NCBI GenBank assembly: GCA_026398615.1
Contig: JAPLSN010000043.1
Location: forward strand, 1-64,000
Source: Spirochaetota bacterium
GTDB lineage: Bacteria; Spirochaetota; Spirochaetia; Treponematales; UBA12059
Length of the DNA stretch: 64,000 bases
Direction of reading: 5' to 3'
The notes beneath the pieces are model-generated. The model saw only the letters and a program-made list of their open reading frames with translations. It ran no database searches and was not told where the DNA came from. This document shows, in pieces, positions 29,370-37,047 of this stretch. The position numbers and the translations under genes were made by a program. The first letter of the stretch is position 1, and every line of letters starts with the position of its first letter.

Positions 29370-30640
29370 CCCTTGATCCTCTTGAAGGCGACTGCGAATG
29401 CACCGGCGGCGAGGATGAACGCATTCGGGAGCCACATGGACCAGAACGCGGAAAAACCCATCTGGGCGCCGAGCAATTGTCCGGCGAACAACAGGCACCA
29501 GTACAGCACCGCGACGAGCAGGCCGATCCCGAAACCGACGGCGCCGCCGCTCTTTCTGGTCGACATTCCTGCGGGAAAAGCGAAGAAAACGAAACACAGA
29601 GCCGCGAAAGGCAGCGAGAATTTCTTGTAGTACTCAAGCAGGAAAAGATGCAGCTCTCGATCCATGAGCTTCGCGGAAGCCCTGTTCTCAGCTTCCCGGA
29701 TCGATGATTCCAGTGAGGCCAGGTTCCGACCTGCCCTTTCGTGCCGCGATACTGCGGCAGCATAACTTTCCGCTACCGCGGTCATCCTCCGGGCGTACTC
29801 TTCCTCTTTCTGTCGCACGCGCTGGTCGAAGGAAAGCTGCTTCCTGTCGATGGCGGTTTTCAGGTCGGAGGAACTCATCTCGCGGGGTCCCAGCGCCCTG
29901 ACGGCGTCGGTGAAGTCCCTGAGGAGGATGTTGTAGCGCATCCGGGCTGCGGTCATGTACTCGTAGCGTTCGGGATTGCCGGGATCGTACACGTGGAGGT
30001 AGACGTTTTCGAGTTCGAGGGAGAGTATGCCCGAACCTATTTCGGCGTCCACGACACTCGCCCGGGCAGCGTTGACGATCCTGCGTTTCGTGCCCTCGAC
30101 CCTGTCCATGATGGTCACGTTGGTGATCATATTCCCATCCCCAGCGCCGGTGACGATCGTCAAACCCTCATAGCGCTTGACCGTGAACGGCTGGAGCTCC
30201 AGTGCAGGGGTGGTCTGCAGCAGCCGCCGGTAGAGCTTCCCGAAGTTGATCGCTCCCAGGGGAAGAAGCACGTCGTTGACCGCGAACGACACGAGGGAGA
30301 TGGCAAGCCCGATGGCGAGGAAGGGCGCAAAGAGACGCCGTTTGGGGATTCCCGACGCCATCATGACCAGGATCTCCACATCGCTCGACAGCCGACCGGA
30401 CGCCATGAGGGCTCCGACCAGCGAGGCGAAGGGAAACGACATCGCGATGATCGAGGGCACTGCATAAACGACAAGCTGGGCGACGTCCCAGAACGGGACT
30501 CTTTTCGAAAGGATGTTTTCGGCGAGGAGTAGGAGCTGATTGACGAAGAAGATCATGAAGAAGAACATGAAGGCGACAAAAAACGCAAACAGGAACTCCC
30601 GCGCCATGTACCCGGTAACAGTTCGATATCTTCGCGCCAT
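29363..30640 (-). CDS. lptF: LptF/LptG family permease, first of the pair (LptF-like), with coiled-coil insertion
   Basis: This 425-residue partner of the downstream LptG-like protein has the same six-span layout. It starts with YMAREFLFAFFVAFMFFFMIF and has the conserved cytoplasmic loop DVEILVMMASGIPKRRLFAP between the second and third spans. The periplasmic domain follows, but after the jellyroll there is an extra segment of about 90 residues (roughly 265-350). It is strongly charged and helical (RQKEEEYARRMTAVAESYAA), predicted as a coiled coil and not part of the usual family. C-terminal spans begin at SLPFAALCFVFFAFPAG. The start ATG at 30640 follows GAGG by six bases and lies seven bases after dut. 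Confidence 0.88.
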   Translation of the reverse strand: MARRYRTVTGYMAREFLFAFFVAFMFFFMIFFVNQLLLLAENILSKRVPFWDVAQLVVYAVPSIIAMSFPFASLVGALMASGRLSSDVEILVMMASGIPKRRLFAPFLAIGLAISLVSFAVNDVLLPLGAINFGKLYRRLLQTTPALELQPFTVKRYEGLTIVTGAGDGNMITNVTIMDRVEGTKRRIVNAARASVVDAEIGSGILSLELENVYLHVYDPGNPERYEYMTAARMRYNILLRDFTDAVRALGPREMSSSDLKTAIDRKQLSFDQRVRQKEEEYARRMTAVAESYAAAVSRHERAGRNLASLESSIREAENRASAKLMDRELHLFLLEYYKKFSLPFAALCFVFFAFPAGMSTRKSGGAVGFGIGLLVAVLYWCLLFAGQLLGAQMGFSAFWSMWLPNAFILAAGAFAVAFKRIKGW

Positions 30641-30647
30641 GGAAGCC

Positions 30648-31106
30648 TCACGCTCCGCCGGTGGATCCGAATCCGCCTTCGGCCCGCGTTGTATCCGAAA
30701 GCCCCGGCACGGCGACGAAGGTCGCTTTTTCGACAGCGGCAAGCACGATCTGGGCCACCCTGTCCCCGCGGCGCACTTCAAACGGAGTATCCCCGAAATT
30801 CGCCAGGATTATTCGTATTTCTCCCCGGTAATCGGAATCTATCGTACCGGGAGAGTTGAGGCAGAATACGCCACGGTCGAGCGCGAGCCCCGACCTGGAA
30901 CGTATCTGCGCCTCGAAGCCGGGCGGGATCGCCATGCGGATCCCGGTGGGTATGGACATCCTGCCTCCCGGCGGGATGACGGCGACGCGGTCAAGAAACG
31001 CGCGCAGATCGGCTCCGGCAGCGCCTGCTGTCCGATATTCGGGAACGAAGGCTCCTTCATCCACGGTGATCGCGATGTCGGCGAATTCCTTTTCTCCGTC
31101 GTTCAT
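30648..31106 (-). CDS. dut: Deoxyuridine 5'-triphosphate nucleotidohydrolase
   Basis: dUTPase hydrolyses dUTP to dUMP and PPi, which keeps uracil out of DNA and supplies dUMP for thymidylate synthesis. The 152-residue protein carries all five trimeric-dUTPase motifs: AGADLRA, RSRSGLA, GTIDSDYRGEI with the catalytic Asp, GDRVAQIVL, and the C-terminal arm EGGFGSTG. Length is normal. The start overlaps the M16 peptidase stop codon (ATGA), and lptF follows seven bases after its own stop, so it is embedded in an operon. Confidence 0.98.
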   Translation of the reverse strand: MNDGEKEFADIAITVDEGAFVPEYRTAGAAGADLRAFLDRVAVIPPGGRMSIPTGIRMAIPPGFEAQIRSRSGLALDRGVFCLNSPGTIDSDYRGEIRIILANFGDTPFEVRRGDRVAQIVLAAVEKATFVAVPGLSDTTRAEGGFGSTGGA

Positions 31107-32407
31107 GATCGCCCCTTTCCAGGCTTGAGCCCGGATGCCGCAACTGCGGCCTTCACGCCGCGTGGTATGCTGCCATAGGCGAAAACGCTCTCCCGACGGG
31201 GATCAAGGCGTCGTGAGATGATCTCGTTGACGAGCTCGTCCGAAAACGATGAAACCCTCCTCACCGATGTTTCAACCGGTTCCAGGGTCCTGTCGAAAAA
31301 GAACTGCCGGATGAGACGCTTCATCCTGTATTCGAGATCATCAGCGCCCAGGAGCATCGACCCTGCGATACGGGACTTGGCTTCGGCTATCTCGCCGGAT
31401 ACAAGCCCCTTTTCGTGCAGGGAACGCGACAGGATCCTGTATCCTTCGAGGAGTTCCGGAAATCGTTCAGGAGTGGTCGCCGCGAAAGCAGTCCAGAAAC
31501 CTGCGCTCGGCGAAAGCGAAAAACCGGAGCCCGCTGAGTAGCACAGCCCGCGTCGCTCCCGGAGCTCGAGAAAGAGCCTCGAGCTGGCAGCATCGCCGAA
31601 GGCTGAATTGACGATGGCGAGAAGCCAGTATTCATCGGGTTCGAATGGCGGGTCGAGCGGAATCCCCGTATACAGGTGGGTTTGCTTGATCGGGGCGCCA
31701 AGCGCCGATTTGAAAACCGTCGCCGCGGGGATTGCGGGCAAGCAGTCCGCGCTTCCGTATCTGCCAGGCGGAAGCGCAGCTTCCAGGCTCGCCTCGAGCT
31801 CGGCGATGTCCACGGCGCCGACCGCCACGACGACGAGCCGCTCAGGTGCGAATCGGTCGCGGTAGAACGCGAACAGGGGGTCCCGTTCGATGGCCATGAC
31901 TTCTTCGGGCGTTCCCGCGATTCTCCGGCCATAGGGATCTCCCGGCCACAACCTTGCAGCGAATTCGTCGGACCCGGCTTCTTCGGGTTCGTCCAAAGCA
32001 GCCAGCGTCTCGTTGCGGATGACGTCCCGTTCCCTGAGGAATTCTTCGGGATCGAAGGTCGACGCGAACAGCATGTCCGACAGTACGTCCACGGCGAGAC
32101 CAACCCGGCCCTGGGGTATCGCACAGTGAAAACAGGTTTCTTCCCGTTCCGTGTAGGCGTTGAGATAGCCGCCAACCCTGTCGATTTCACGGGCGATATC
32201 CTCCGCCTTTCTCCTGCCCGTTCCCTTGAAGACCATGTGCTCGACGAAATGGGTGAACCCGCGTTCGACATCGGTTTCGCGGCTTGACCCAAAATCGAAC
32301 CAGAACCCGATAGCGGCGCTCTGGAAGCGATCGTCCGGTTCCGCGATCACCGTGGCGCCATTGGAAAAGGTAATCCGCGCTATCGGCGAACTTGTTTCGG
32401 GTCGCAT
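31103..32407 (-). CDS. M16 family zinc metallopeptidase
   Basis: M16 proteins are inverzincin peptidases such as processing peptidase and YmxG/PqqL. The 434-residue protein has one N-terminal M16 domain with the inverted zinc motif HFVEH (about residues 53-57) in FTHFVEHMVFKGT. The downstream metal-binding Glu lies in RNETLAALDEPEE. A C-terminal inactive half follows (M16_C; PERLVVVAVGAVD and later repeats). All visible catalytic residues are present. There is no signal peptide, so it should act in the cytoplasm. AAGGA precedes the ATG. It follows pnp, an arrangement also known in Bacillus (pnp followed by a ymxG-type M16 peptidase), and overlaps dut by four bases. Confidence 0.93.
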   Translation of the reverse strand: MRPETSSPIARITFSNGATVIAEPDDRFQSAAIGFWFDFGSSRETDVERGFTHFVEHMVFKGTGRRKAEDIAREIDRVGGYLNAYTEREETCFHCAIPQGRVGLAVDVLSDMLFASTFDPEEFLRERDVIRNETLAALDEPEEAGSDEFAARLWPGDPYGRRIAGTPEEVMAIERDPLFAFYRDRFAPERLVVVAVGAVDIAELEASLEAALPPGRYGSADCLPAIPAATVFKSALGAPIKQTHLYTGIPLDPPFEPDEYWLLAIVNSAFGDAASSRLFLELRERRGLCYSAGSGFSLSPSAGFWTAFAATTPERFPELLEGYRILSRSLHEKGLVSGEIAEAKSRIAGSMLLGADDLEYRMKRLIRQFFFDRTLEPVETSVRRVSSFSDELVNEIISRRLDPRRESVFAYGSIPRGVKAAVAASGLKPGKGRS

Positions 32408-32424
32408 GACATCCTTCGTGAAAC

Positions 32425-32461
32425 GAGGCTGCCCGGACGATGTTGACGTCCGGCCAGCCTC
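32425..32461 (-). terminator. Hairpin between pnp and the M16 peptidase gene
   Basis: Arms of 15 bases pair except for one central mismatch: GAGGCTG with CAGCCTC and CCGGACG with CGTCCGG, around a seven-base loop. It lies about 50 bases past the pnp stop. Only GTTTC follows, so it is more likely a 3' stabiliser, partial terminator or processing site than a strong terminator. Confidence 0.5.
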
Positions 32462-32509
32462 ATGAATCGTAGTACCGGTTACCGCGTGGCGGAAACACGC
32501 TGTCCGATA

Positions 32510-34609
32510 TTATTTCTTCTCTTCCATCTCTTCGAGGGCGTCGATGTAGGACAGGTTGAGCCGTCCGAGCTTGTCTATCTCGAGGAGCTTGACGGGTATC
32601 TTCTGACCTTCCTTGACGACGTCGCTCACGTTCGCGACGCGGTTCCGGGCAAGCCGGGAGATGTGGCACAGGCCTTCCTTGCCGGGAAGTATCTCGACGA
32701 ACGCGCCGAAATCCATGATCTTCTTCACAGTACCCTGGTAGATCCGGCCCACCTCGGGATCTTCGACGATGCCGGTGACCGCTGCCTTGGCGGCATACGC
32801 GTCGTCCTGGTTCTTGCCGTAGATCGTGACGGTGCCGTCTTCCTCGATGTTGATCTGGACGCTGAATTGCTCGCTCAAACCCTTGATGACCTTTCCGCCC
32901 GGCCCGATGACCGCGCCGATCTTGTCGGTATCGACCTTCATGGTGACGATCTTCGGTGCGTACTTGGAGATATCGGAGGCAGGAACCGCGATCGTAGCGT
33001 TCATGATAGAGAGGATGTGCAAGCGGCCGCGCTTGGCTTGCGCGAGCGCTTTCGTGAGGATTTCGGTGGAGACGCCGGAGATCTTGATGTCCATCTGGAA
33101 TCCGGTGATGCCGGTTTCGGTTCCGGCGACCTTGAAATCCATGTCCCCGAGATGGTCCTCGTCGCCGAGGATGTCCGACAGCACGGCGTAACGGACGCCT
33201 TCGCTGATTAGTCCCATGGCGATGCCGGCGACGGGCTTGTGGATGGGAACGCCGGCTGCCAGGAGGCTCAGGGTCCCGCCACAGACGGTCGCCATCGAGG
33301 AAGAACCGTTCGACTCGAGGACTTCGGAGACGACGCGGATGGTATACGGGAATTTCTCCTTCGGGGGAAGGACAGCCTCGATAGCGCGGCGCGCCAGGTT
33401 GCCGTGGCCGATCTCACGCCGCCCGGTGCCGAGCCGCCCGACCTCGCCGACCGAGAACGGGGGGAAATTGTAGTGCAGGAGGAAACGCTCCCTGCGATCT
33501 CCTTCGATGTCGTCGAATTTCTGTTCGTCGAACACGGTACCGAGGGTCGTGACCGCGAGCGCCTGCGTTTCGCCGCGCGTGAAGAGCGCCGATCCGTGGG
33601 TCCTTCCGAGTATTCCTATCTCGCAGCTGATGTCGCGTATATCCTCAAGCCCGCGGCCATCGACCCGGACGCCCCTGTCGAGTATCCCCGAGCGCAGGAT
33701 CTCGTACTGAAGGTCTTCCATCAGGGCGTTGAAGAGTTTTTTCTGTGTCTCGTCGGTCGCGATGACATCCGCAAATCTGGCGGCTACCTCCTCGATCGCG
33801 TCATGGACCGCGGCGCCCCGTTCCTGCTTCTTTTTCGTGAAGAGCGCAACGGAGAGCTTCTCATGCCCATATGCGCGGATCTCGTCCTTCCGGAGGAGGG
33901 CAACCTTGAGGGGAGAGAGGGGAAGTTTCGTGACGCCGGCAAGATCACGAAGCTTGCGAATTTCCCGGCAGATGTCGGAAATGGGTTTCTTGGCCGTCTC
34001 TATGGCCTGGATCATCAGTTCCTCGGAAACCTCGTGCCCGTCGCCTTCCACCATCGCGACGCCATTCTCGGTCCCGGCGACGACGATCTCGAGCTGGGAC
34101 CTGGAAATCTGGTCGAAGGTCGGGTTGACCACGAAGGCTCCATCGACGTGACAGACGCGCACGGCGGCGATCGGTCCGTTGAAGGGAATGTCCGAGATAT
34201 GAACTGCCGCGCTGGCGGCGTTGATGGCGAGGATATCGGGGGGATTCACCTGGTCGGTGGAAAGGACCGTGGGTACGACCTGGATCTCCCGACCGAAGGC
34301 CTTGTCGAACAGGGGTCTCATCGGTCGGTCGATGAGGCGGGAGACAAGGATCTCCTTGTCCTTGGGGCGCGTCTCGCGCTTGATGAAACCACCGGGTATC
34401 TTTCCCGCGGCGTAGTACTTTTCGTTGTACTCAACCGTCAGAGGAACGAAATCCAATCCTTCCGTAGCCTGCGAGGAACAGCAGGCAGTGGCTATGACGG
34501 CGGAACCGCCGACTCGCGCGAATACGGCACCGTTGGCCTGCTTGGCCATCTTGCCGGTTTCCAGGATCATCTCTTCGTCGTTGAGCCTGTACGATACGGT
34601 ATTGATCAT
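32510..34609 (-). CDS. pnp: Polyribonucleotide nucleotidyltransferase (PNPase)
   Basis: PNPase degrades RNA 3' to 5' by phosphorolysis and acts as a trimer in mRNA turnover. The 699-residue protein has the complete domain order: a first RNase PH domain ([27 protein letters not shown]), a helical linker, and a second RNase PH domain with [14 protein letters not shown] and [22 protein letters not shown] domain with [12 protein letters not shown] (near residue 565) and a C-terminal S1 domain ([20 protein letters not shown]) follow. The start at 34609 is used because the family N-terminus begins there; the in-frame ATG ten codons earlier gives an unconserved extension. It follows rpsO, the classic rpsO-pnp arrangement. 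Confidence 0.98.
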   Translation of the reverse strand: MINTVSYRLNDEEMILETGKMAKQANGAVFARVGGSAVIATACCSSQATEGLDFVPLTVEYNEKYYAAGKIPGGFIKRETRPKDKEILVSRLIDRPMRPLFDKAFGREIQVVPTVLSTDQVNPPDILAINAASAAVHISDIPFNGPIAAVRVCHVDGAFVVNPTFDQISRSQLEIVVAGTENGVAMVEGDGHEVSEELMIQAIETAKKPISDICREIRKLRDLAGVTKLPLSPLKVALLRKDEIRAYGHEKLSVALFTKKKQERGAAVHDAIEEVAARFADVIATDETQKKLFNALMEDLQYEILRSGILDRGVRVDGRGLEDIRDISCEIGILGRTHGSALFTRGETQALAVTTLGTVFDEQKFDDIEGDRRERFLLHYNFPPFSVGEVGRLGTGRREIGHGNLARRAIEAVLPPKEKFPYTIRVVSEVLESNGSSSMATVCGGTLSLLAAGVPIHKPVAGIAMGLISEGVRYAVLSDILGDEDHLGDMDFKVAGTETGITGFQMDIKISGVSTEILTKALAQAKRGRLHILSIMNATIAVPASDISKYAPKIVTMKVDTDKIGAVIGPGGKVIKGLSEQFSVQINIEEDGTVTIYGKNQDDAYAAKAAVTGIVEDPEVGRIYQGTVKKIMDFGAFVEILPGKEGLCHISRLARNRVANVSDVVKEGQKIPVKLLEIDKLGRLNLSYIDALEEMEEKK

Positions 34610-34746
34610 AGGGAGGCAATCTCCGTGTTCGGCCCCCACGACGTCCCGGTTTCCCGGAACGGTGTGCGAACCCGTGGACTCAGACCGTCCGCGATCGATA
34701 TGAAACGGCCCGAACGATCGGGTTCGTGCCGTCCGGTGGCATTCGG

Positions 34747-35016
34747 CTACTTGCGCAGCGAGAGTTTCTCGAGAAGCTCCCGGTACATGGGCAGGTTGGT
34801 CCTCTGCAGGTACTTGAGCAACCTGCGCCTCTTCCCGACCATCTTGAGAAGGCCCCTGCGGGAATTGGTGTCCTTCTTATGCTGTTTGAAATGCTCGGTG
34901 AGATCGTTGATGCGCGCGGAGAGCAGCGCGATCTGCACTTCGGTCGCACCGGTATTCTTGTCGCTCTTTCCATGTTCGAGGATGACTTTCGCCTTCTCCT
35001 CTTTCAAAAATGCCAT
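34747..35016 (-). CDS. rpsO: Ribosomal protein S15
   Basis: S15 is a primary 16S rRNA-binding protein of the small subunit that organises the central domain. The 89-residue protein has exact family length and the hallmark segments [39 protein letters not shown] and [20 protein letters not shown]. The ATG at 35016 follows AGAAGGAG by a good distance. It lies between ribF (26 bases) and pnp (137 bases). Confidence 0.99.
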   Translation of the reverse strand: MAFLKEEKAKVILEHGKSDKNTGATEVQIALLSARINDLTEHFKQHKKDTNSRRGLLKMVGKRRRLLKYLQRTNLPMYRELLEKLSLRK

Positions 35017-35041
35017 GTTCCATTCTCCTTCTCTGCGTTTG

Positions 35042-35821
35042 TTACCGAACCGAAAATCGGACGAACCGCACGCTGTCCGCGTCACGGGCACTGATCATCA
35101 CGCGATCTGGCTCGATATCCGCGATCGCGGGTAGCTCGTTGTCTCCGTATACCGCGACGACGTCGTAGCGTCCGACAGGGGGAAGCACCTGGGCCGTGTC
35201 CAGGATCCTTATCCGGTCGGCGAATCTTGCGGTACTCGCTGATCCGATATCTATTGAATACGGCTTGCCGAGCATCCTTTCGGCGTCCGGAAGCCGACCT
35301 TCGGCGATGGCTCGCCGGATGCCGCTGGAACTGACGATCACCCCGTCCCGGACGATCGCATCGACGATTTCCGTCCGTATGCCTTGCGTTGACAGCAAGA
35401 CCGCCACGCCGCGGGCATCGGTGGAAAGCTGGTGACCGCAACGAAAATCATGCCCGATCACGACCCGGGACGGATGGAGTCCCCGCGTCAGGACGGACAA
35501 AAATTCGTTCCCAGACATCTTACTGAAATCATCCGAAAAGTCAATGAGTACACATATATCCACGCCCAGGGCAGCCAGTGCCTCCAGCTTCTGCGGCAGG
35601 GTGAAAATGCAACCTTGGTAAGATTCAGGCCTCAGGTTCTTCTTGGGATTGTCCCTGAATGTCACGGCGCACCGGGATCCCGGAGGAGTGCCCGCCTGAA
35701 TCCTTTTGACGAGTTCGACGTGCCCCAAGTGAAGACCATCGAATACGCCGATCGTGGCTGAAACGTCCTTGCCAACCGGTGGAAGCCCCTTTTCGATCTC
35801 CTGCCAGGTGATGATCCTCAC
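35042..35821 (-). CDS. ribF: RibF-type FAD synthetase lacking a recognisable riboflavin kinase domain
   Basis: Bifunctional RibF makes FMN from riboflavin (C-terminal kinase) and FAD from FMN (N-terminal adenylyltransferase). The first 185 residues here form a good adenylyltransferase domain: [10 protein letters not shown] nucleotide-binding motif (about 25-34), VTFRDNPKK, the flavin-binding [11 protein letters not shown], and [13 protein letters not shown]. The usual kinase domain begins with a GRxLGFPTAN motif; here only about 70 residues remain and neither that motif nor a GTRPTF-like segment is present. The fragment [16 protein letters not shown] looks like one leftover strand. The total of 259 residues is short of the usual 300 or more. 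It overlaps truB by four bases. A separate riboflavin kinase would be needed elsewhere, which I infer. Confidence 0.88.
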   Translation of the reverse strand: MRIITWQEIEKGLPPVGKDVSATIGVFDGLHLGHVELVKRIQAGTPPGSRCAVTFRDNPKKNLRPESYQGCIFTLPQKLEALAALGVDICVLIDFSDDFSKMSGNEFLSVLTRGLHPSRVVIGHDFRCGHQLSTDARGVAVLLSTQGIRTEIVDAIVRDGVIVSSSGIRRAIAEGRLPDAERMLGKPYSIDIGSASTARFADRIRILDTAQVLPPVGRYDVVAVYGDNELPAIADIEPDRVMISARDADSVRFVRFSVR

Positions 35822-36690
35822 GATCCGCCGCCCAGTACGACCCGATACCGCAGGTCCGCTCCGGAGAGCTCAACGATCCCGAGGATACACCCGCTTCCGA
35901 ATACGGCTATGGAGCCCGTCATTTCGCGGGTTGCGGGAATGCCGAGTTCTTCGGAGCGGAAGCGATGGCCATTCAGGAAATACCGTTCCATAGTCGCGCC
36001 TATTTCAACGGTACCCAGACCGAGTGCATCGGCGACGGAAGGTGTCATCAGGCGGAGGTCGTCGAATCCTGGCTCCTCTACCGCGTCCCCAAGGTCGAAA
36101 GGCCCCGAACGCGATCGCCTCAGGGAGGTGACGTGGGCTACCGTTCCGCATGCGGCAGCCAGATCCCTTGCGAATGACCTGATGTACGTGCCTTTCGAGC
36201 AGGTTATGGAGATTTCCGCATCGGAACCTACGAAACGGACCAGTTCGATGTTGCCGATAAAGACCCTCCGGGAGGGCAATTCGATCTTCTCGCCGTTTCT
36301 GACTCGTTCGTAAGCCCTGATCCCGTTCACGTGGATAGCTGAAAAATCAGGCGGGGTTTGCAGGATATCGCCTGAGAACGCCGGTAGCGCCGAACGGAGC
36401 GTTGCTTCTTCGGGGATCGGGCCTTCGGACACGATGGAACCTTCCGGATCCAGGGTATCAGTCCCGAGGCCGAAACGTATCGTGGCCAGATAGGTCTTTT
36501 CCGACGCCATGAAGAAATCGCACAGGCGGGTATATCGTCCGACCATGGCGACGAGGATGCCGCTCGCGAAACGATCGAGCGTACCCGCATGCCCCACCTT
36601 GCGAATCCCGAAGGTTCTCTTTACGGCGTCGAGCGTGCCAAACGAGGAAAGTCCCGGGCGCTTGTCGATGATGAGAAAACCGTCGGGCAT
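35818..36690 (-). CDS. truB: tRNA pseudouridine-55 synthase
   Basis: TruB isomerises U55 in the T-loop of tRNAs to pseudouridine. The 290-residue protein shows the N-terminal GFLIIDKRPGLSSF, the catalytic VGHAGTLDRFASGIL with its Asp near residue 38, and the second pocket KTYLATIRFGLGTDTLD. Also seen are TPPDFSAIHVNGIRAYE and the Tyr-Arg segment CSKGTYIRSFARDL. The C-terminal 80 residues are a weakly conserved PUA-like domain. The start at 36690 is preferred because it begins at the conserved N-terminus, ten bases after the rbfA stop and behind GGGTGGGG; an ATG at 36729 would overlap rbfA. Confidence 0.97.
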   Translation of the reverse strand: MPDGFLIIDKRPGLSSFGTLDAVKRTFGIRKVGHAGTLDRFASGILVAMVGRYTRLCDFFMASEKTYLATIRFGLGTDTLDPEGSIVSEGPIPEEATLRSALPAFSGDILQTPPDFSAIHVNGIRAYERVRNGEKIELPSRRVFIGNIELVRFVGSDAEISITCSKGTYIRSFARDLAAACGTVAHVTSLRRSRSGPFDLGDAVEEPGFDDLRLMTPSVADALGLGTVEIGATMERYFLNGHRFRSEELGIPATREMTGSIAVFGSGCILGIVELSGADLRYRVVLGGGS

Positions 36691-36700
36691 ACCCCACCCT

Positions 36701-37045
36701 TCAGGAAAGAATATCCTTGATTTTCTCATTGATCTCGAAACCTTCCTTGATGCCGCGGTCGGCGATGAAGGTAAGTTTCGGGGTTTGTCGAAGCCGGATC
36801 CGCTTTCCGACCGCGCTCTGCATGAAACCGGCAGCCCGGTTCAAGCCTTCCACGCCCCTGTCCAGGGCGTCATCCTGGAAGGTCGACACGTAGACCCGCG
36901 CGAAACTGGCATCCTTCGCCACGTCGACGCGGGTTATGGAAAGGAAACTGTTGACCCGGGGATCCTTGACGTCCCCGGACTGGATGAGGGTTGAAATCTC
37001 CGAACGAAGATCCTCCCCCACCCTTTTTCGCCTGAGGTCGTCCAT
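36701..37045 (-). CDS. rbfA: Ribosome-binding factor A
   Basis: RbfA binds the 30S subunit near the 5' end of 16S rRNA and assists its final maturation. The 114-residue protein has the KH-like fold signature: an N-terminal basic helix (LRRKRVGEDLRSEISTLIQ), then DPRVNSFLSITRVDVAKDAS, YVSTFQDD, and the terminal RIRLRQTPKLTFIADRGI. Length is typical. The ATG lies two bases after the infB stop codon, which indicates coupled expression. Confidence 0.97.
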   Translation of the reverse strand: MDDLRRKRVGEDLRSEISTLIQSGDVKDPRVNSFLSITRVDVAKDASFARVYVSTFQDDALDRGVEGLNRAAGFMQSAVGKRIRLRQTPKLTFIADRGIKEGFEINEKIKDILS

Positions 37046-37047
37046 TT

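Noticed and set aside
33239-35134. A 631-residue plus-strand reading opposite pnp and rpsO
   Set aside because: It spans two genuine, well-conserved genes on the other strand and shows no domain.
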